Source: an uncultured Halieaceae bacterium (GTDB lineage: Bacteria > Pseudomonadota > Gammaproteobacteria > Pseudomonadales > Halieaceae). From it: a stretch of DNA of 51,205 nucleotides. Each line of letters begins with the position of its first letter. Position 1 is the stretch's first letter. This document shows positions 20,418 through 28,191 of this stretch, piece after piece. The notes beneath the pieces were generated by a model. That model was given only the letters and a program-made list of their open reading frames with translations, did no database searches and was not told where the DNA came from. A program made the position numbers and the translations under genes. Where the stretch lies: positions 1-51,205 of the forward strand of contig CALJFL010000042.1 in the NCBI GenBank assembly GCA_938074135.1, in the 5' to 3' direction.

Positions 20418-20471
20418 ATGGCCTCATCTCCCCTCAACGAAACGGGCCAGCCAGCGGCAACGCCGGCATGA
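20418..20471 (+). CDS. Possible 17-codon leader peptide overlapping imuB
   Basis: ATG at 20418 opens a frame of 17 codons (MASSPLNETGQPAATPA) whose TGA overlaps the imuB ATG as ATGA, the arrangement normally used for translational coupling. No ribosome site precedes the ATG; it lies 16 bases after the LexA box. It could be a real leader, a relic of an upstream coding end (imuA usually overlaps imuB this way), or chance. Confidence 0.3.
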   Translation: MASSPLNETGQPAATPA

Positions 20472-21895
20472 GCCTGTGGTTGTGCCTGCGCTTTGAGCAG
20501 CTACCACTACAGTGCCTGAGCCAATCTGAAGATCAGCCAATAGCGGTACTGGAGCAACAGCGTGTGGTCAGGGTCAACGACTGCGGGGCCGCCCTGGGTA
20601 TCAGCCAGGGCATGGGCACCGCGACCCTGCGAGCACTGGCCGATACACAACCCGTACAACTGCTGGAACGAGACAGGGACGCTGAACAACGCTGTCTGCA
20701 GCAACTGTGTTGCTGGGCCTACAGCATCACTCCCACCCTGCACAGCTGGCGGGAAGACTGCCTGCAACTGGAAATAGGCAGCTGCCTAAGCCTGTACAAG
20801 GGGCTGGATGCACTACTGGCGGATGTGGCTGGCGGTATTGGCAGCCGCGGCTACCAGGTGCAGTGCGGGCTGGCGGTCACACCCAAGGCCGCCTGGCTAT
20901 TGTCCTTCGCACCAGTAGAGAGCGCCATGGCTATCGACCGGCCACTGGCGGACCGGCTGGCGCCCCTGCCCCTGAATCTGCTTGCAGACTTCGCCACCAC
21001 CGTCGACTCCCTGCGCCGGGCCGGCCTGCATACCCTGGGCGACATACTCGAGCTACCACCACCCGCACTGGGACGACGCTGCGGCAAAGCCTTCAGCCTG
21101 TTCCTGCAACAGCTATTGGGCCAGCGGGAGGACCTGCAAACGGATTATCAACCACCGGCAACCTTTAGCGACACCTACTGGTTCGGCTATGAGGTCAAGG
21201 GCAGCGATGAGCTTCAGCCCGCTGTACAGTTACTGCTCCAGTCGCTATGCCGCTTCCTGCGTAATACTCAACTGCAAACCACTGAAATTTGCTGGCAGTT
21301 TATTGGTATCGACCGCGGCATGCAGACACTCATTGTGCGCAGTACCAGCAGCCACAGTGACTGGGAGAGCTGGCACAGCCTGACCCGCATCCATCTGGAA
21401 CAACACCCGTTCAAGACAGGAGTCGAGGGCCTGACCCTCGACTGCAGCCAGTTGCGCTCGGGACAACCCGACAGCGTTGATCTGTTTTCCCCCAACAACC
21501 GGCGCGAACCCATGGACAGCCTGCTCGACCGCCTGCGTAGCAGGCTCGGCTTACAGGCCATCGCCAAGGTCGGTTGTCGGGACGAGCATATTCCCGAGTA
21601 CGCCGTGCACACCTGCGCTGATAACCCCGGCGATGTATTAAGTACCAGCCATACCTGCGCGCAGCGACCATTCTGGTTGATGCCCAGGCCCCAGCTGCTG
21701 GATCAGCGTGGTTCACAACTGTACTGGAACGGCTTACTGCAACTGGTCTATGGGCCCGAGCGGATTGAGGATAACTGGTGGCGAGAAGCCGTCAGCCGGG
21801 ATTATTACGTAGCCGAAGATAAGCACGGCCAGTTCTACTGGATCTACCGGGATCGACTGGCACGGCAGTGGTACCTGCAGGGCATTTTTGCCTGA
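20468..21895 (+). CDS. imuB: ImuB, inactive Y-family polymerase-like mutasome protein
   Basis: 475 residues. The Y-family frame is evident (GISQGMGTATLRAL, GLAVTPKAAWLLS, LRRAGLHTLGDILELPPPALGRRCG helix-hairpin-helix), but the catalytic carboxylates are absent: the N-terminal site reads LWLCLRFEQLPL and the SIDE position reads EIGSCLSLYKG. The C-terminal end RPFWLMPRPQLL...GPERIEDNWW...RDYY...GQFYWIYRDRL is the ImuB signature. DSVDLF near residue 337 resembles a clamp-binding peptide. ImuB links DnaE2 to the beta clamp and ImuA during SOS translesion synthesis. ATG 20468 has no good ribosome site and overlaps a short leader frame. Confidence 0.93.
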   Translation: MSLWLCLRFEQLPLQCLSQSEDQPIAVLEQQRVVRVNDCGAALGISQGMGTATLRALADTQPVQLLERDRDAEQRCLQQLCCWAYSITPTLHSWREDCLQLEIGSCLSLYKGLDALLADVAGGIGSRGYQVQCGLAVTPKAAWLLSFAPVESAMAIDRPLADRLAPLPLNLLADFATTVDSLRRAGLHTLGDILELPPPALGRRCGKAFSLFLQQLLGQREDLQTDYQPPATFSDTYWFGYEVKGSDELQPAVQLLLQSLCRFLRNTQLQTTEICWQFIGIDRGMQTLIVRSTSSHSDWESWHSLTRIHLEQHPFKTGVEGLTLDCSQLRSGQPDSVDLFSPNNRREPMDSLLDRLRSRLGLQAIAKVGCRDEHIPEYAVHTCADNPGDVLSTSHTCAQRPFWLMPRPQLLDQRGSQLYWNGLLQLVYGPERIEDNWWREAVSRDYYVAEDKHGQFYWIYRDRLARQWYLQGIFA

Positions 21896-21905
21896 CAGGA
21901 CAACC

Positions 21906-22499
21906 CTATCCGGGTGCTACTTCCGCGGTCACTCCACCGAGGCGGGACTGATCCACCCAGATTAATCCATTGGGGTCGAAGCCCAGTGCTGTGATTCTGT
22001 CGATGAAGCGCTGGCGCAGTTCGTCACTGACGGTAGGTGTACGTGACAGAAACCAGAGATACGAAGTGGTGTTACCGGCAACGAACGCATACTGGTAGTC
22101 CTGCTTATCAAGCTCGAACACCACGTAGGCGCCATAAAAAGGACCGAAAAAAGATACCTTGAGATAGCCCAGATCAGGCGCTTCGACAAAAGACGCTTTT
22201 CCAATGGCGTCATCCCAGGATTGATCTTCCAGGCTGTAGCCGCGATTAACAACCTTGACCGTGCCGTCATCCTGCAGCGAATAGGTTGCCGTTACATTAC
22301 TGAGCCCACGCTCAAAACGATGGTCAAGCCGGGCCACCTCGTACCAGGTACCCGTGTAGCGATCGACATCAAAGCCGGTAACCGGCTCAACACCCTCAGG
22401 GATCGCCAGACACCCGGCCAACAAACTCCCCGCAGCTATCATGATCAGCCACCGACTGTATCTCGCCAGGAGTAACACCTGTTTAAGTAATCGCATCAT
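21906..22499 (-). CDS. blc: Bacterial lipocalin (Blc-type outer-membrane lipoprotein)
   Basis: About 197 residues. A long hydrophobic leader ends in LLAGC, the lipobox. The lipocalin signature GTWYEVARLDHRFERG is exact, followed by NVTATYSLQDDGTVKVVNRGY and the C-terminal conserved FLSRTPTVSDELRQRF. Blc-like proteins bind fatty acids or lysophospholipids at the outer membrane. Translation may start at ATG 22499, which overlaps the upstream GFA stop as ATGA, or at the adjacent ATG 22496, which has better spacing to AGGT. Last gene of a three-gene minus-strand operon. Confidence 0.93.
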   Translation of the reverse strand: MMRLLKQVLLLARYSRWLIMIAAGSLLAGCLAIPEGVEPVTGFDVDRYTGTWYEVARLDHRFERGLSNVTATYSLQDDGTVKVVNRGYSLEDQSWDDAIGKASFVEAPDLGYLKVSFFGPFYGAYVVFELDKQDYQYAFVAGNTTSYLWFLSRTPTVSDELRQRFIDRITALGFDPNGLIWVDQSRLGGVTAEVAPG

Positions 22500-22909
22500 C
22501 CACCTACTGTCAGCCGCGTCAGCGAACACCAGTTACGCGCTCGTCGCTGCGCGCGCTGATCTGCTGATTCGTCCGTAAAGGATACCGGCAAGGCCTCACC
22601 AAAACCCTGGGGATTAGCCAGGCAGCCAGCATTGACCACCGCGTAATCCTGGCCATCGATTCGGGCACTGGCAAAAACCGGTATCCGGCAATGGGTACAC
22701 TCATGAAAGTCCGCCGTCCCCGACCCCTGGTGCACGATACGGTAATACAATGGGTTGTGCACAACAGCCCGCAATCGCGTGCCGGACTTGCTGACCCAAC
22801 TGATGCCATGGCCACTGCAGTAATCGCAATCGCAGGCTCTGGGCACCAGGGATAAATCCACCAACTGCCAATGCAACTCAATATTGCCGCAGGCGCAGGC
22901 CCCCTTCAT
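22496..22909 (-). CDS. GFA-family zinc protein
   Basis: About 137 residues. Cysteine clusters CACGNIELHW, CDCDYCSGHG and CTHC with the following IPVFASARIDG are the GFA (CENP-V/glutathione-dependent formaldehyde-activating-like) zinc folds. Substrate unknown; glutathione-formaldehyde activity is established only for some family members. ATG at 22909 is preceded by GGGAG at a short spacing; a GTG at 22921 is an alternative. Its stop overlaps the lipocalin start. Confidence 0.85.
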   Translation of the reverse strand: MKGACACGNIELHWQLVDLSLVPRACDCDYCSGHGISWVSKSGTRLRAVVHNPLYYRIVHQGSGTADFHECTHCRIPVFASARIDGQDYAVVNAGCLANPQGFGEALPVSFTDESADQRAQRRARNWCSLTRLTVGG

Positions 22910-22934
22910 GACTCCCAACACCCAATAGCCTGAC

Positions 22935-23651
22935 TCACTGCGCTGCCTTTAAAGTGATCCACAACGAGCGGGACAGGGCCAGCACCTCGCCTTCCTGGTT
23001 CGCAATGGCGGTGGCTCCGAAGGCCTTGCGGCCCTCCCGCCCCAACGGCCAACTGTAGACCACCAGTGGCCGATCGCCGGGCACCGTGGTGCGTATCTCG
23101 CCGGTGAGTTCGCCAAGCAGGGTCAGCGGAAGCTCCTGCCCTACCGCCGCAAAGTAACCCGGGCAATCCAGCGCCGACCAGACGATCTCTGGTCGCACAT
23201 TACCCACGTCATCAAGCGTATCGGCACTGGGTACCCAGGGGCAGGCCAGCAGGTTCCAGTCATTCACCGGACCGGGAAACAGGCACAGCCCGTCGTCACT
23301 GGTGCGCTCAGGACCACAGACATAGCAGCGGGGATAGGCGTGATCATGATAGCAAGGGTAAGACTTACTGGCCTGTTCAGCCTGCGCCAGGGTCGGCGCT
23401 GGCGGCACCTCCAGATCAAGTTCGGCAGGATAGGCAGCGCCAATCAGCGTCTGGGCGTCATGCATTTCCAGACGGCCATCCTCGTGACAACTGACCGAAA
23501 GTGCCTTGTCCAGAGGCGGCGGCGCAAACAATCTTACCCGCGCAGCGCCCTCCAGCAAGATAGCCAGCACACCGCAGCTATAGCCACCGTTACCGGAGCG
23601 GGGCGGCCCATTAAAGCGGGCGGGAATTGAAACGCTTGTGGTCGGCACCAT
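22935..23651 (-). CDS. Hotdog-fold thioesterase-like protein
   Basis: 238 residues without signal peptide or membrane segments. The start FNGPPRSGNGGYSCG, a CYVCGPERTSDDGLCLFPG segment and WSALDCPGYFA are the pattern of acyl-CoA-binding double-hotdog proteins, and the final strand ALSRSLWITL fits the second hotdog sheet. Activity is inferred from these patterns only. ATG 23651 has GGAA 8 bases upstream. It begins the operon with the GFA and lipocalin genes. Confidence 0.65.
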   Translation of the reverse strand: MVPTTSVSIPARFNGPPRSGNGGYSCGVLAILLEGAARVRLFAPPPLDKALSVSCHEDGRLEMHDAQTLIGAAYPAELDLEVPPAPTLAQAEQASKSYPCYHDHAYPRCYVCGPERTSDDGLCLFPGPVNDWNLLACPWVPSADTLDDVGNVRPEIVWSALDCPGYFAAVGQELPLTLLGELTGEIRTTVPGDRPLVVYSWPLGREGRKAFGATAIANQEGEVLALSRSLWITLKAAQ

Positions 23652-23687
23652 GAGAAATTTCCGAGAGCCAGATAGGTAACGCCCGGG

Positions 23688-23895
23688 TTAAAGGCGGCGC
23701 TCAACCCGCCAAGGCGAGTTCAGTCGATTATCACCGGCCCAGTACAGTTTGATCTTGTTGCCGGATGGGTCGTGCAGTATCGCCTCACGCCACAAATAGG
23801 ATTGCTCCGTTGGCTCTTGGTCAAAGCTGATACCGCGGGACTTGAGTTCAGCAACCCAGTCATCCAATGACTCATGCTCAAAACAAATCAGCGGC
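23688..23895 (-). pseudogene. 3' fragment of a VOC (glyoxalase-like) gene
   Basis: An open frame reads PLICFEHESLDDWVAELKS...SYLWREAILHDPSGNKIKLYW and stops at 23688. DPSGNKIKLYW is the usual last strand of a VOC domain, but only the C-terminal half (about 68 codons) is present. The frame has no ATG, GTG or ribosome site, and a TGA stops it just upstream, inside the pmp3 gene. It therefore looks like a truncated remnant. Its sequence differs from the intact VOC gene 270 bases further along. Confidence 0.7.
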
Positions 23896-24054
23896 CTACT
23901 TGGTAATCAACCACAAGGCATGCAGGATACCGGGCACATAAAAGAACAGGCACAACACGATATTAATCAACAGATCCTTACCCGCGCCATTGTTGAGAAA
24001 GACAGCGACAGGTGGCAGCAGGATTGCCAGAACGATCAGGATAGCTTTATTCAT
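23896..24054 (-). CDS. Pmp3/YqaE (UPF0057) small membrane proteolipid
   Basis: 52 residues. Two hydrophobic helices, AILIVLAILLPPVAVFL and LLINIVLCLFFYVPGILHALWLI, with the PP in the first helix and PGI.HA in the second, are the Pmp3 family signature. These proteins sit in the inner membrane and are associated with stress and membrane potential in other organisms. ATG 24054 has GAGGAG 8 bases upstream. The stop codon directly borders the VOC fragment. Confidence 0.88.
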   Translation of the reverse strand: MNKAILIVLAILLPPVAVFLNNGAGKDLLINIVLCLFFYVPGILHALWLITK

Positions 24055-24166
24055 TGCATACTCCTCACAAGACAGTACGGACAGAAACTCATCACCGCTG
24101 CAGCCAAGATAGCCTAATTACGTTGGGAATCAATGCCGATTCGAATTCTCAGTTGCCAGCTGGCGA

Positions 24167-24571
24167 TTACTGCCTGACCCGCAGCTCCACGGTATTGCCA
24201 TCGGGATCCTGAATATAAATAGAATTACCCTGGCCCTGGGCGCCATAGCGGGAGGCAAATTCGCCGCCCTCGATGCCATACTCACGCAGGTGCCGCAGGA
24301 TATCCTCTTCGGATACGGGCTTGAGTTGCAGACAGAAGTGATCGAGATTATTGCCCGTGGCCGCAGGCGGCCCGCCGCCAACACGACCTAACTCGCTATC
24401 GACCGCAACGAGGTCAATGAGCGCCTCGCCGGCGCGCAACTGCGTCAGCCCCAACTCCGGTGCAGTTTCCCGCTCGACCACACAACCGAGCACACCACAA
24501 TAGAAGTCCAGCATCGGCGCGAGGCGTGAGGTTCTCAGGACAATATGATCAAGACCGGCAATTTCAAACAC
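24167..24571 (-). CDS. VOC family (glyoxalase/dioxygenase superfamily) protein
   Basis: 134 residues. Two beta-alpha-beta-beta-beta modules: AGLDHIVLRTSRLAPMLDFYCGVLG at the start and NNLDHFCLQLKP...NSIYIQDPDGNTVELRV at the end. His in LDHIVL and LDHFCL and Glu in VELRV are the expected metal ligands. Substrate unknown. GTG at 24571 is chosen because GGAGG lies 6 bases upstream; the open frame upstream to 24676 is not conserved-looking. Confidence 0.85.
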   Translation of the reverse strand: MFEIAGLDHIVLRTSRLAPMLDFYCGVLGCVVERETAPELGLTQLRAGEALIDLVAVDSELGRVGGGPPAATGNNLDHFCLQLKPVSEEDILRHLREYGIEGGEFASRYGAQGQGNSIYIQDPDGNTVELRVRQ

Positions 24572-24692
24572 GGCGAACCTCCGACAGTTGCCAATACTGT
24601 AGCAGATTACGAAGGCATAATACTCACTTGGTTCGGGCCGCAGGCAAGGACATAATACATTGTTGGAACAAGCCAATCACCTCAGGAAAGAG

Positions 24693-24938
24693 TCACTGCA
24701 GCTGTCGCCGATATCGCCAGCAGTAGTGGTTACTGTAGGCCTTTTCATTGTCACGCCGGGCACGTTTCCAGGCGTCCATCTGTTTACCCGACCCGCCGTT
24801 ACGGCGCAGACTCGTATAGCGCGCTATTTGATCTTTATACTGCTGGCACTGTTTTAGTGAAATACTCTGGGCCGCGGCCGGAACCACCCCCAGCGGCCAA
24901 CAAAAGACCAGTAACAACATTGCAGTTAACTGTTTCAT
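24693..24938 (-). CDS. Small periplasmic protein, unknown
   Basis: 81 residues. A signal peptide (MKQLTAMLLLVFCWPLGVVPAAA) is followed by a short, very basic mature part with two cysteines that could pair (LKQCQQY and HYCWRY). The core QIARYTSLRRNGGSGKQMDAWKR is likely the conserved part. ATG 24938 has GGGAGGTG about 9 bases upstream. It is divergent from dnaE2. I do not recognise a named family. Confidence 0.7.
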   Translation of the reverse strand: MKQLTAMLLLVFCWPLGVVPAAAQSISLKQCQQYKDQIARYTSLRRNGGSGKQMDAWKRARRDNEKAYSNHYCWRYRRQLQ

Positions 24939-25042
24939 GACTAAGGCACCTCCCTGTGCTGTCTACAATCTACCGGGGCAAACAGCGTCGCGCCACGGTC
25001 AAATGTAGCCATGTCGGCTTGAAATCCCGACAGATTGATATA

Positions 25043-25058
25043 CTGTATATCTATACAG
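25043..25058. promoter_or_regulatory. LexA operator (SOS box) of dnaE2
   Basis: CTGTATATCTATACAG, flanked by TA on both sides, matches the same consensus as the imuA and imuB sites. It ends only 3 bases before the dnaE2 ATG at 25062, so it occupies the place where a ribosome-binding site would normally be. LexA bound here would cover the promoter -10 and the transcription start. Confidence 0.93.
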
Positions 25059-25061
25059 TAT

Positions 25062-28000
25062 ATGTCGAATTACGCCGAACTCCATTGCCTGAGCTGTTTC
25101 AGCTTCCTGCGCAGCGCCTCACACCCTCATGAACTGGTTGAGCGCGCCGCTGCGCTTGGCTATCACGCATTGGCCATTACCGATGAATGTTCGTTGGCCG
25201 GCGTGGTCAAGGCGCATGTCGCCGCCAAGGAGCTGGGCATTCAGTTAATCATCGGCAGCGAACTGATTCTTGAAGAAGGCATCAAGCTGCTTGCCCTGGT
25301 GCCTTCCCGGGCAGCCTACAGCGAGCTATCGGGCCTGATCAGCATGGCCAGGCGGCGCAGCCCCAAGGGTGAATACCGGGTGACCCTGCGCGATGTGATC
25401 TTCCACCTCAAACGTTGTCTATTGATCTGGCTGCCCCGGGAGGCATCGGCCAGTGACCGGGCTTACGGGTTACAGCTGGCACGCCTGTGCAAAAACAGAG
25501 TGTGGCTGGGTGTTACTCACTTGCTGGGTAACGATGAAATAAACCGCTACCAGCTTCTCTACCAACTGGCCGACGAACTCGGCCTGCCCATGGTGGCCTG
25601 CGGTGACGTACAGATGCACTGCGCCAATCGCAAATCACTGCACGATGTCTTTACTGCGCTGCGGCACAACACCAGCATCGCCCGGTTGGGACGGCGCCGG
25701 ATGGCCAACAGCCAGCAGCACCTGCGCTCCCTGGACAAGTTACAGCGCCTGTACCCCCCCGCCCTGCTGGCAGAGACACTGCACATCGCCGGGCAGTGCA
25801 ACTTCAGCCTGGACGAACTGCGCTATGAATACCCCGAGGAAGTGGTGCCGGACGGCCACAATGCAAGCAGCTACCTGCGCGAACTGGTTAGCAGCGGCAC
25901 CCGAACGCGCTGGCCACGAGGGCCATCGCCGGAGGTTCAACAACGTATCGCCGTCGAGCTGCAACTGATCGAGGAACTCAACTACGAATACTATTTTCTA
26001 ACAGTCTACGACATCGTGCGCTTTGCCCGCGAGCGCAACATCCTCTGCCAGGGTCGCGGCTCCGCCGCCAACTCCGTGGTGTGTTATTGCCTGTTTATTA
26101 CCGAGGTATCGCCGGACCAGATCTCCTTGTTGTTCGAGCGATTCATTTCCAGAGAACGTGATGAACCACCGGATATCGACGTGGATTTCGAGCATGAACG
26201 CCGCGAGGAGGTTATCCAGTATATCTACCGCAAATACAGTCGCCGCCGCGCCGCGCTGGCAGCGACAATCATTACCTACCGCGCCCGCAGCGCGGTTCGC
26301 GACGTGGGCAAGGCACTGGGCCTGGACCCGGTGTTCGTCGATGACCTGAGTAAATCCCTGGCCTGGTGGGATCGCACCCGCGACCTGGCCAAGCGCTTCG
26401 AGGAACAGGGTGTCACCGGTCATAGCCAGCAGGCCGAGCTGTTTTATACACTGGTGCAGCAGATTCTTGGCTTCCCGCGGCACCTATCACAACATGTGGG
26501 CGGCTTTGTGATCACCCGCAGCCCCATCTCCACTCTGGTGCCGGTGGAGAACGCCAGCATGGCAGACCGCACTGTTATCCAGTGGGACAAGGAGGACATC
26601 GAATCGCTGGGCCTGCTGAAAGTGGATATTCTGGCGCTGGGCATGCTCTCGGCGATTCGCAAAAGCCTGGAGATGGTGCACCGCTACCAGCCGACGATAA
26701 CAAGCATCAGCGACATACCCCGCGAAGACCAGGCCACCTACCGGATGTTGCAGGCCGCCGATTCCATCGGCGTATTCCAGATCGAGTCACGGGCCCAGAT
26801 GTCGATGCTGCCGCGTCTCAAACCGGAGTGCTTTTATGATCTGGTGATCGAAATCGCTATCGTCCGGCCAGGGCCCATCCAGGGTGATATGGTTCACCCC
26901 TACCTGCGGCGCAAGCAGGGCAAGGAAGCTGTCACCTACCCCAGCGATGACATCAAATCCGTACTGGAACGCACTCTGGGCGTGCCCATATTCCAGGAAC
27001 AGGTGATCAAGCTGGCGATGGTCGCTGCCGGCTTCAGCGGGGGCGAGGCCGATCAGTTGCGACGGGCAATCAGCAACTGGGGTCGAAACAGCAAGCTGCT
27101 GGACTTCGAGAAGAAGCTGTCCCGAGGAATGATTGAGCGGGGTTACGATGAGGATTTTGCCCGCCGCCTGTTTGACCAGATCAAGGGCTTTGCCGGTTAT
27201 GGCTTCCCGGAATCTCACTCAGCCAGTTTTGCCCTGTTGGCCTATGTCTCAGCCTGGCTTAAACGCCACCATCCGGCAGCCTTCTTTGTCGGCCTGCTCA
27301 ACAGTCAGCCCATGGGCTTCTACAGCCCGTCGCAACTTCTTCAGGATGCGGTACGCCACGGGGTTACCGTGCTGCCCGTTGATGTCAACAACAGCACCTG
27401 GGATCACCAGCTCTTGGCCGACCAATCGGCTCTACAGCAACCACCCGTGCGCCTTGGCCTGCGGCTGGTCAGGGGTCTGAGTAAAGAGGGCGCCCAGCGA
27501 CTGGTCGCCGCCCGCAGTCAGGGGGCCTTCCGCCAGGTCAGTAACCTGCGCCAGCGCGCCGCGCTGGACCGGCGCGATATGGAGGCCCTGGCCGACGCCG
27601 ATGCGCTGGCGTCACTCAGCGGTCATCGCCACCAGTCCCAGTGGCAGATCATGGCCCTGGAGCAGCCCAGGCCGCTATTGCAGGATGAGCAGCGCCAGAC
27701 GGCGAGTTACTTCAATGATGATGTACAACTGCCGGTACCGGCCGTTGCCGAGGAAGTGCTGGCAGATTATCGCGCCACCGGCGTCACCTTGCGGGCCCAC
27801 CCCATGAGCCTGCTGCGCGATCGTTATCCGTTCAACCGCTGCCAACGCCACAGTGACCTGGCCACTATCAGCAATAACCGGTTTGTTCGTATCGCCGGCC
27901 TGGTCACCTGTAGGCAACGCCCGGGCACCGCTTCCGGCGTGGTATTTCTCACTCTGGAAGACGAAACCGGCAACAGCAATATCGTGGTCTGGCCGCGCAC

Positions 28001-28160
28001 CCAGGAATATTTTCGTAAAACCCTGATGACCGGCCAGTTACTACTGATCAAGGGCACCCTGGAGACAAAAGACAACGTCAGTCATATCATCGCCGGCGCC
28101 CTGTTCGACTACACCAGCGAGCTGGAAGCACTGGCGGTGAAGTCGCGGGATTTTCACTGA
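25062..28160 (+). CDS. dnaE2: Error-prone DNA polymerase III alpha-type subunit DnaE2
   Basis: 1032 residues, full length. An N-terminal PHP domain (YAELHCLSCFSFLR...ALAITDECSLAGVVKAH) is followed by the C-family polymerase core with catalytic Asp371 and Asp373 (PDIDVDF) and Asp522 (KVDILAL), then GVPIFQEQVIKLAM, the HhH region and a C-terminal OB fold (VRIAGLVTCRQRPGTASGVVFLTLEDETG). DnaE2 performs SOS translesion synthesis with ImuA and ImuB. The start must be ATG 25062 because conserved sequence begins at residue 4 and no later start exists. No ribosome site is present. It is convergent with ald. Confidence 0.96.
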   Translation: MSNYAELHCLSCFSFLRSASHPHELVERAAALGYHALAITDECSLAGVVKAHVAAKELGIQLIIGSELILEEGIKLLALVPSRAAYSELSGLISMARRRSPKGEYRVTLRDVIFHLKRCLLIWLPREASASDRAYGLQLARLCKNRVWLGVTHLLGNDEINRYQLLYQLADELGLPMVACGDVQMHCANRKSLHDVFTALRHNTSIARLGRRRMANSQQHLRSLDKLQRLYPPALLAETLHIAGQCNFSLDELRYEYPEEVVPDGHNASSYLRELVSSGTRTRWPRGPSPEVQQRIAVELQLIEELNYEYYFLTVYDIVRFARERNILCQGRGSAANSVVCYCLFITEVSPDQISLLFERFISRERDEPPDIDVDFEHERREEVIQYIYRKYSRRRAALAATIITYRARSAVRDVGKALGLDPVFVDDLSKSLAWWDRTRDLAKRFEEQGVTGHSQQAELFYTLVQQILGFPRHLSQHVGGFVITRSPISTLVPVENASMADRTVIQWDKEDIESLGLLKVDILALGMLSAIRKSLEMVHRYQPTITSISDIPREDQATYRMLQAADSIGVFQIESRAQMSMLPRLKPECFYDLVIEIAIVRPGPIQGDMVHPYLRRKQGKEAVTYPSDDIKSVLERTLGVPIFQEQVIKLAMVAAGFSGGEADQLRRAISNWGRNSKLLDFEKKLSRGMIERGYDEDFARRLFDQIKGFAGYGFPESHSASFALLAYVSAWLKRHHPAAFFVGLLNSQPMGFYSPSQLLQDAVRHGVTVLPVDVNNSTWDHQLLADQSALQQPPVRLGLRLVRGLSKEGAQRLVAARSQGAFRQVSNLRQRAALDRRDMEALADADALASLSGHRHQSQWQIMALEQPRPLLQDEQRQTASYFNDDVQLPVPAVAEEVLADYRATGVTLRAHPMSLLRDRYPFNRCQRHSDLATISNNRFVRIAGLVTCRQRPGTASGVVFLTLEDETGNSNIVVWPRTQEYFRKTLMTGQLLLIKGTLETKDNVSHIIAGALFDYTSELEALAVKSRDFH

Positions 28161-28191
28161 CCAGGCTACACAGGCCGGCTGCACATCAACC

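Noticed and set aside
20488..20510. The N-terminal EQLPLQ of ImuB as a beta-clamp-binding motif.
   Set aside because: It lies in the first strand of the Y-family fold, not in the exposed C-terminal part where clamp peptides of ImuB are located; DSVDLF near residue 337 is a better candidate.
15205..28160. Prophage, genomic island or insertion sequence as the cause of the split mutasome.
   Set aside because: No integrase, transposase, tRNA gene, terminal inverted repeat or target duplication could be seen; the intervening genes have ordinary base composition.
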